From: Chloroflexota bacterium
Lineage (GTDB): Bacteria; Chloroflexota; UBA11872
Assembly: GCA_022821905.1 (NCBI GenBank)
Contig: JAJECS010000018.1
Span: forward strand, 1 to 64,000
DNA length: 64,000 nt
Reading direction: 5' to 3'
Under the pieces are notes generated by a model. That model was given only the letters and a program-made list of their open reading frames with translations, ran no database searches and had not been told where the DNA came from. Numbering within the stretch: position 1 is the first letter of the stretch; every line of letters begins with the position of its first letter. Positions 57,942-64,000 of this stretch are shown one piece after another. A program made the translations under genes and the position numbers.

Positions 57942-58922
57942 GTGAACCGACGCGTGCGTAGATTCGACAGCGGTCGTCGGGACGCACCCAAGCGCCAATC
58001 GAATGGGCTCTCGAGCATTTCGCGACTAGCCGGCCTCATCGTCGCGTTCGGGTTACTGTGCCTGGCATGCGGGGAGGCCGCGGCCCCGCCTCCCACATCG
58101 GCGCCCACGCCGGCTTCGACGCCGACGGCAGTAACGAGGCTCGCGCCGACCCCCACGGTTGAGCCTGAGCCAACGTCTACGCCGGAACCCACGCCGACCT
58201 TGACGCCTGAGCCCACGGTGACGCCAACGCCGGACCCGGATCCCACGCCTTCGCCCGAGCCGACGCCCACGCCAGATCCCACGCCGACACCGGCGGCCAC
58301 TCCAACGTCCTCGCCGGAACCGACGGCTTCCCCGGAGCCCAGCCCGACGGCCGAGCCGACACCCACGCCGGTGCCCACCCCAACACCGGACCCGACCCCG
58401 ACCCCGCTGCCCACGCCGACATCAACTCCCATGCCGACTCCTACGCCGGAACCTACGCCGACGCCGCTACCGACCGCCACGCCGACCCCGCAACCGACTC
58501 CCACACCGACGCCCGAACCGACTCCGACGCCCACGCCGGAGCCCACGCCAACGCCGCGGCCAACACCGACCCCTGTGCCTCAACCCACGCCAACCCCCAC
58601 GCCGGAGCCCACGCCCACACCGGCGGCGCCCGATCCGGCCTCGGGGGCATCGCTGGTCCGTGCCATTGGCTGCGAGGCATGCCACAGCGCTGACGGTTCC
58701 GACGGCATCGGGCCCACCTGGCAGGGCGTCTACCTCAGCCAGGTCACGCTGACCGACGGCTCAACGGTCCTTGCCGACGACGCCTACCTGCTGCGCGCGA
58801 TCGTGGACCCCAACGCCGAAGTCGTCGAGGGATACGAGGCGGGTCTGATGCAGGCCGACCTCGACACGCTGCTCTCGCGGGAAGAGCTGCTGGCGATCGT
58901 GGCCTATATCAAGTCGCTCTAG
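57942..58922 (+). CDS. c-type cytochrome lipoprotein with long Pro/Thr-rich stalk (C-terminal domain resembles the cytochrome c domain of CoxB)
   Basis: Lipobox LLCLACGEA; about 180 aa of TPTPxPTP repeats; [60 protein letters not shown] 57942 proposed as start; the track ORF starts at 57702. Confidence 0.8.
   Translation: MNRRVRRFDSGRRDAPKRQSNGLSSISRLAGLIVAFGLLCLACGEAAAPPPTSAPTPASTPTAVTRLAPTPTVEPEPTSTPEPTPTLTPEPTVTPTPDPDPTPSPEPTPTPDPTPTPAATPTSSPEPTASPEPSPTAEPTPTPVPTPTPDPTPTPLPTPTSTPMPTPTPEPTPTPLPTATPTPQPTPTPTPEPTPTPTPEPTPTPRPTPTPVPQPTPTPTPEPTPTPAAPDPASGASLVRAIGCEACHSADGSDGIGPTWQGVYLSQVTLTDGSTVLADDAYLLRAIVDPNAEVVEGYEAGLMQADLDTLLSREELLAIVAYIKSL
58080..58630 (+). repeat. Low-complexity tandem repeat encoding the TPTP-type stalk
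   Basis: Degenerate repetition of CC(G/C)ACNCC(G/A)AC-like units inside the cytochrome CDS. Confidence 0.85.
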
Positions 58923-58933
58923 CCGCGGGCCGC

Positions 58934-59998
58934 CTACGCGTCGCTGATGGGCAGCGTGATCCGGGCGTTGCCGGCGTCCTGCGAGTGCAGCGCCGCCAGC
59001 AGCACCTCCACGACCTGACGCGAGGTGCGACCGTCCATCGAGGGGCGGCCGCCGTGGTGAATCAGCTGCACCATCTCGTCCACGCAACCGGCGATGTGGC
59101 CGACCGTGTAGTGCGGCCGGGGCAGCGAGCGCAGCTGAAAGCCGCGCTCGTTCTGGACGGTGACGGTGGCGTTGTCCGAGTCGCCGACGCGCGCAATGCC
59201 GGCGGTGCCCAGGACTTCCAGGGTGAACACCTGCGGCATGGTCTTGCACATGTTCCAGAAGGCGCGCACGCCGTTGTCGAACTCGACGACAACGGACATG
59301 GCGGGATCGGTATCGGGATCGTGGCCGCCGTCGCTGGCATAGCGCGGGGGGTAATTCTCGAATCCGGCTTCGGCGATCGCGTAGACCGCGGTGGGTGTGC
59401 CGCCGGCATACCAGAGGATCGTGTCGAACATGTGGGTGCCGTTGCGAAACAGCATCGCGCGCGGTCCGCCCTGGTTGGCGATGATCCGCTGCACCTCGCC
59501 GATCTCGCCCGACGCGATCACCTCGGCGACCTGCACCCACGGGAACATCCAGCGCCGCGTGTGGTCCACCAGCATGGGAACGCCCGCGCTCTCCACGGCG
59601 GCGATCATGCGGTCGGCGTCGGCCAGCGTCGAGGCGATGGGCTTCTCGCAGATGATCCCGCGCACCCCGGCGTCGACCGCGTCGACGACGATCTGCGCGT
59701 GCCGGTCGTCGGGCGTCGCCACGCTGATCACGTCCAACTGCTCGCGCTCGAGCATCTCGCGGTAGTCGGTGTAGCCACGCACGTCGGGCAGCACGTCGGC
59801 CCAGGTGTCGCGAAAGTCGTCCAGCTTCTCGGGCACGATGTCGCACACGGCCACGGGTTCGGTTTCGGCGACGTGGCGATAGGCGGCGACGTGGGAGTGG
59901 GGCATCTCGACGCCGGTGCCGGGTCCCGGGCCTGGCGCGGGACGATTGGCTCCGATGCCGGTCAGGCCGACCACGCCGGCCCGCAGCGGATTATTCAT
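58934..59998 (-). CDS. Gfo/Idh/MocA-family oxidoreductase
   Basis: RAGVVGLTGIGANRP..DVISVATPDDRHAQIVVDAVDAGVRGIICEKPIASTLADADRMIAAVESAGVPMLVDHTRRW. Confidence 0.9.
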   Translation of the reverse strand: MNNPLRAGVVGLTGIGANRPAPGPGPGTGVEMPHSHVAAYRHVAETEPVAVCDIVPEKLDDFRDTWADVLPDVRGYTDYREMLEREQLDVISVATPDDRHAQIVVDAVDAGVRGIICEKPIASTLADADRMIAAVESAGVPMLVDHTRRWMFPWVQVAEVIASGEIGEVQRIIANQGGPRAMLFRNGTHMFDTILWYAGGTPTAVYAIAEAGFENYPPRYASDGGHDPDTDPAMSVVVEFDNGVRAFWNMCKTMPQVFTLEVLGTAGIARVGDSDNATVTVQNERGFQLRSLPRPHYTVGHIAGCVDEMVQLIHHGGRPSMDGRTSRQVVEVLLAALHSQDAGNARITLPISDA

Positions 59999-60073
59999 GG
60001 AGATATCCGTCAGTTAGCGCGGCGGCGATTGTAGGCGCGTGGGCCGCGGCGCGCAGCGGGCGGTTTAGCGTTT

Positions 60074-61105
60074 CTACAGCTCGTCGATGGCCGCCAGGAT
60101 GTCGGCTGAGGTGATCAGGTCGTAGACGCCGCTGTAGATCGAGTGCCAGGCCAGGTTCCCGTCGAGATCGACCAGGAACGCCGACCCCGTGGCGAGACCG
60201 TCGCCGAAGTGGTTGAAGACGCCATAGGCGCGGGGTACGTCGCCCTCGACGTTGTAGAGCACCGGAAATTGGATGCCGATCTGCTCAATGATGCCGGCGG
60301 TGTCTTCGAGCGAGTCCGTGCTGATGGCCAGGACTTCCACGCCGCGCGATTGGAACTCCTGGTAGTTGTTCTGCAGCTCCACGAGCTGCGTGCGACAGGC
60401 CGTTCACCAGAAGGCCCGGTAGAAGACCACCACCACCGGCTGCTGTCCCGCGAACGAGCTCAGGGTGTATTGCGGACCCTGGGCGCTCGGCAGTGAGAAG
60501 TCGACAGCGGCCGCCCGTGCCGGCGCAGGCGGCGGGGTCGGCGTGGCCGTGGGCTGTGGCGCTGGCGTTGGCGTCGGTGTGGGTTCCGGCGCCGGAGTCG
60601 GCGTCGGTTCGGGTGTCGGGGTTGGCTCTGGTGCGGGCGTGGGCGTCGGCTGCGGAGTCGCTGTCGGCTGTGGGGCAGGAGTCGGCGTCGGAGCTGTGGT
60701 GGGCGTGGGTTGTGGCGTTGAAGTCGGGACAGGTGCGGGCGTCGGCGTCGGCGCCGCCGTCGGCGGGGGCGCCGGAGTGGGCGTGGGTGCGGGGACCGGC
60801 GTTGAGGTCGGCGCGGGAGCCGGCGTGGGCGTTGGCGCCGCGGCGACGGCTACCGGAGTCGGTGCGGGAGTAGCCGGTGTCGGCGTGGCGGGCGGCGGAG
60901 TAGCGGTCGGCGCTGGCGGGCTGGTGGGCGTAGGTGCTGCGGCGGTTGGCTCAGGCGTTGATGTGGGGGGAATGCTCGGCGGTTCGGGAGCCGCGGTTGC
61001 CGCAGGCGTGGCCTCGGCGGCGGTCTCCGCGGGCGCGGCCGTGTCGCCACAGGCAGCCAGGACGACCGCCAACGCGACGACCGCGATGATCCCGATGCGC
61101 ATCAT
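60074..61105 (-). CDS. Selenocysteine-containing peroxiredoxin-like lipoprotein with PT-rich stalk (TGA at 60404-60406 read as Sec); copy A
   Basis: ORFs 60404-61105 and 60074-60382 are in the same frame and separated by one TGA. Joined product: ..[65 protein letters not shown]... UxxC active site; lipobox VVLAACGD. Confidence 0.88.
60373..60389 (-). promoter_or_regulatory. Candidate bacterial SECIS hairpin (copy A)
   Basis: Sense strand GCAGCTC-GTG-GAGCTGC, perfect 7-bp stem; loop at nt 22-24 after the TGA. Confidence 0.7.
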
Positions 61106-61171
61106 GGCTCTCCCGGCGGGTCTCCCCTCAGATTCTACGCAGAGCGCTCACGGGCAGATTGCCGTTGCTGC

Positions 61172-61726
61172 TTAGCAATAGCCCCGTATGAACGTGATGA
61201 GTTGACCGACTTGCTCCTCCGTCAGGTGGGTAAATGGCGGCATGCCATTGCCGCCCTCGGCGAGCTGCGAGCGAATTCGGTCCTCCGGCAGATCCTCTGG
61301 AGTACGGCAGGCAAGCGCCGGGCCGATGCCGCCGCTCAGGTCGACGCCATGGCAAGTCGCGCAGGCATTGTCGATGTAGAGCTGATGTCCGGGGGAAAGA
61401 TTCTCGCGAGGAGGCGGAGTCGGCGTCGGGGTCGGCGTGCCGATCGGGGTCGGCGTCGGGGTTGGGGGAGGTGTGGGCGGCGGCGGCGTGGGCACGTCGT
61501 CCGCCGGACGAGGGGACGGCGACGGCTCAAAGGGAGGTGCGGTCCGTCCCGTTGGGACCTCGGCAAGCAACTGAACAACGACGGGGGCCGGTTCAGGCGT
61601 GGGAACAAGGAGTGCAATGCGGCTCGATTCGCCACAGGCCACGATGCTGACGAGGATCACGCTGCTCAGCAGCACACAAAGGGCGCGCCCGAGGCGCGCG
61701 GCTCGACCGGATCCGATGACCTTCAT
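61172..61726 (-). CDS. c-type cytochrome lipoprotein with PT-rich linker; copy A
   Basis: Lipobox [14 protein letters not shown] linker; [55 protein letters not shown] (CxxCH plus distal Met). Confidence 0.88.
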   Translation of the reverse strand: MKVIGSGRAARLGRALCVLLSSVILVSIVACGESSRIALLVPTPEPAPVVVQLLAEVPTGRTAPPFEPSPSPRPADDVPTPPPPTPPPTPTPTPIGTPTPTPTPPPRENLSPGHQLYIDNACATCHGVDLSGGIGPALACRTPEDLPEDRIRSQLAEGGNGMPPFTHLTEEQVGQLITFIRGYC

Positions 61727-61778
61727 TGACCAACGCACCGCCGCTTAGCGCAGCTTCTCAGATTGCGGTGCCGCAGCA

Positions 61779-62483
61779 CTACAGCTCGTCGATAGCCGCC
61801 AGGATGTCGTCAGATCTGATCAGGTCATGAATGCCGCTGTAGATCGACTTCCAAGCCAGGTTCCCGTCGAGGTCGATTAGGAACGCCGACCCTGTGGCCA
61901 GACCATCGCCGTAGAGGTTGAAGATGCCGTACTCGCGCGGGACGTTGCCCTCGATGTTGTAGAGCACCGGGAATTGGATGCCGATCCGCTCAACGATTCC
62001 GGCGGTGTCTTCGAGCGAGTCGGTGCTGACGGCGAGGACTTCCACGCCGCGCGCCTCGAACTCTTCGTAGTTGTTCTGCAACTCCACGAGTTGGGTGCGG
62101 CAGGTCCCTCACCAGAAGGCGCGGTAGAACACCACGACCACCGGCTGCTGTCCCGCGAAGGAGCTCAGGGTGTATTGCGGGCCCTGCGCGCTCGGGAGCG
62201 AGAAGTCGACGGCAGCTGGCCGTGCCGGGTCTTGCGTTGGGGGCGGCGTGATCGGCGGATGCGGCGTCAGCGCAGCAGTCGGTTGCGGCGTTGGCGTGGG
62301 TGGCGGCGGTGCGGGTGGCTCCGTGGCCGTGGCCATCGCCGTCGCCGTCGGCGGCGCGGGGGCTTGGGTCGCCGCGGGCGTGGACTCGGCGGCAGTCTCA
62401 GCCGGCGCGGCGTCCTCTCCGCAGGCCGCCAGAGTGAGCGTCAGGACCGTGGCGACGAGCACAATCACGCCGATTAACCGCAT
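61779..62483 (-). CDS. Selenocysteine-containing peroxiredoxin-like lipoprotein (TGA at 62109-62111 read as Sec); copy B
   Basis: ORFs 62109-62483 and 61779-62087 are in the same frame and separated by one TGA. Joined product ..[65 protein letters not shown]..; lipobox LTLAACGED. Confidence 0.88.
62079..62093 (-). promoter_or_regulatory. Candidate bacterial SECIS hairpin (copy B)
   Basis: Sense strand CAACTC-GTG-GAGTTG, perfect 6-bp stem; same distance from the TGA as copy A; one stem pair changed G-C to A-T. Confidence 0.7.
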
Positions 62484-62559
62484 GCAGGCGCTCCCGACCC
62501 GGTCCGTCCGGTTCCAATCAATTCTACGCCGAACATGCGCGCGGAGATTGCATGGAAGC

Positions 62560-63132
62560 CTACGAACTGCGAATGAAGGTAATCAGCTGTCCGATCTGCA
62601 CTTCGGTCAGATCGGGGAACGGCGGCATGCCGTTGCCGCCCTCGCCAAGCTGCTGGCGGATGCGCTCCTCCGTGAGATCGTCAACGGTTCGCCCCGCGAG
62701 AGCCGGGCCGATGCCGCCGCTCAGGTCCTCGGCGTGGCAGACCGTGCAGCCGTTGTCGACAAAGAGCTGATGACCGGGCGAAGAGAATTCTCTTGGCCGA
62801 TCCTCAAAGACTTCAGGTGGATCCGAGACGACCATAGGCGTCGCGGTTGGAGGAGCCGTCTCGATAACGATGGGGGTCGGCGCCGCCATGGTGACCACTG
62901 CCTCCGGCGTGCGGGCGGGCGGTGGCGGCGGCAGAGCCGGAACCGTCCGCCCGAGCGGCACCGTGGCCAGCATCTGGGCGACGACAGGGGTCGGTTCAGG
63001 GGTCGGTTCGAGGTGGGAAAAGTCGCCAGACTCACCGCACGCCGCGAAGGCGGCGGCAACAATGACGCCGCCCAGAAACGCGCAAATGACGCGCCCGAGG
63101 CGCACGGTTCGACCGGATCCGATGACCTGCAT
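62560..63132 (-). CDS. c-type cytochrome lipoprotein; copy B
   Basis: MQVIGSGRTVRLGRVICAFLGG..AAFAACGES lipobox; [54 protein letters not shown]. Confidence 0.88.
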   Translation of the reverse strand: MQVIGSGRTVRLGRVICAFLGGVIVAAAFAACGESGDFSHLEPTPEPTPVVAQMLATVPLGRTVPALPPPPPARTPEAVVTMAAPTPIVIETAPPTATPMVVSDPPEVFEDRPREFSSPGHQLFVDNGCTVCHAEDLSGGIGPALAGRTVDDLTEERIRQQLGEGGNGMPPFPDLTEVQIGQLITFIRSS

Positions 63133-63218
63133 CAACGTGCGTTGCTCCGCTGAACGGCGCCGCTCCAATCGCGGCGCCGGCGCCATGGTATTACGTCGGG
63201 CGGCCGGCTTCAGCGTGA

Positions 63219-64000
63219 CTATTCGTCGTCGCCTCGCAGCTGGGCCAAAACCGTCAGGTCTTCCAGCGTGGTGGTGTCGCCCACGACCTCACGGCCGGCG
63301 GCGATATCACGCAGCAGCCGTCGCATGATCTTGCCGCTCCTGGTCTTGGGCAGCGCATCCGCGAAGCGCAGTTGCTTGGGCCGCGCAAAGCGTCCCAGCT
63401 TCTCGCCCACGTGCGCCGTCAGCTCGGCGTGCATCTCGTCCGAGGTGTCGATCCCGCCCCGCAGCGTGACGAAGGCGGCAATGGCCTCTCCGGTGATGGG
63501 GTCCGGCGTGCCGACGACCGCCGACTCGGCCACTGCGGCGTGGCTCACCAGGGCGCTTTCGACTTCCGCCGTGCCGATGCGATGTCCCGACACGTTGAGC
63601 GTGTCGTCGACGCGTCCGATGATCCAGAAGTAGCCGTCGGAATCGCGCACGGCGCCGTCGCCGGTCAGATAGCGGCCGGGGAACTTGGCCCAATACTGCT
63701 CGATGAAACGCTCGGCGTCGCCGTGCTCGCCGGGATGTCCTGGAATGCCCCAGCCATCCTTGTAGATGCCGCGCAGCATCCCCGGCCAGGGGCGATTCAG
63801 CACCAGCAGTCCGCGCGTGCCGTCGGGCAGCGCTTCCCCCTCCTCGTCGACGATTTGCGGCTCGGTGCCGGGGAACGGCAAGGTCGCCGAGCCGGGCTTC
63901 TGCGCAATGGCGCCCGGCAGCGGCGTGATGAGGACGCCGCCGGTCTCGGTCTGCCACCAGGTGTCCACGATGGGGCACCGCCCCCCGCCGATCACCCGGT
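63219..64000 (-). CDS. acs: Acetyl-CoA synthetase, C-terminal part (truncated by window edge)
   Basis: [81 protein letters not shown]. Confidence 0.9.
   Translation of the reverse strand, partial: RVIGGGRCPIVDTWWQTETGGVLITPLPGAIAQKPGSATLPFPGTEPQIVDEEGEALPDGTRGLLVLNRPWPGMLRGIYKDGWGIPGHPGEHGDAERFIEQYWAKFPGRYLTGDGAVRDSDGYFWIIGRVDDTLNVSGHRIGTAEVESALVSHAAVAESAVVGTPDPITGEAIAAFVTLRGGIDTSDEMHAELTAHVGEKLGRFARPKQLRFADALPKTRSGKIMRRLLRDIAAGREVVGDTTTLEDLTVLAQLRGDDE

Noticed and set aside
57908-58546. 212-aa minus-strand [12 protein letters not shown].. (and 60465-61175 plus strand)
   Set aside because: Antisense translation of the Pro/Thr stalk repeats; not a glycine-rich structural protein.
58080-58630. 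CRISPR-like periodic repeat
   Set aside because: Period is a few codons with no unique spacers; it is coding low complexity (TPTP stalk).
60074-61105. Interpretation as a pseudogene or two separate genes split by a nonsense mutation
   Set aside because: The paralog at 61779-62483 has the TGA at the same codon; frames are intact on both sides; the TGA sits at the expected redox Cys and is followed by a covarying hairpin. Sec is the better explanation, although sel genes are not in this window.
60074-62483. UGA decoded as Trp (alternative genetic code)
   Set aside because: Many clear genes in the window terminate at TGA (e.g. 859-861, 12915-12917, 21530-21532), so the standard code 11 fits.

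Overview
High-GC bacterial window, about 64 kb. Gene content (PT-rich lipoproteins, several PhyH dioxygenases, FGYP-type repeats, GT-C/YfhO-like membrane proteins) suggests Chloroflexota, possibly a host-associated or SAR202-like lineage; this placement is inference. Three blocks are visible. (1) About 1-28 kb is a surface-glycan biosynthesis locus: three GT4 and one GT2 glycosyltransferases, a flippase, an FkbM methyltransferase, a SAM methyltransferase, WecB, a NodU/TobZ-type carbamoyltransferase, and a family of large GT-C/YfhO-like membrane proteins with partner genes, partly arranged as duplicated modules. (2) About 28-60 kb is an accessory/catabolic region: SulP transporter plus beta-carbonic anhydrase, five PhyH dioxygenases, Gfo/Idh/MocA, RraA, cupin, M20, sialidase-like and HpcH/HpaI proteins, a VapBC-like pair, nuclease-fold proteins, a low-GC NHL-repeat giant gene and several short interspersed palindromic repeats. 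(3) About 57.9-63.2 kb is the most interesting part. It holds a tandemly duplicated [c-type cytochrome lipoprotein + peroxiredoxin lipoprotein] module. Both peroxiredoxin genes are split in the ORF track by an in-frame TGA at the same active-site position (FYRAFW-TGA[14 protein letters not shown]). Each TGA is followed at identical spacing by a perfect hairpin, and the two hairpins differ by a compensatory base-pair change. This is strong sequence evidence for two selenocysteine-containing, surface-tethered peroxiredoxins that the ORF track misses. No rRNA, tRNA, CRISPR array, prophage or IS transposase was recognised.
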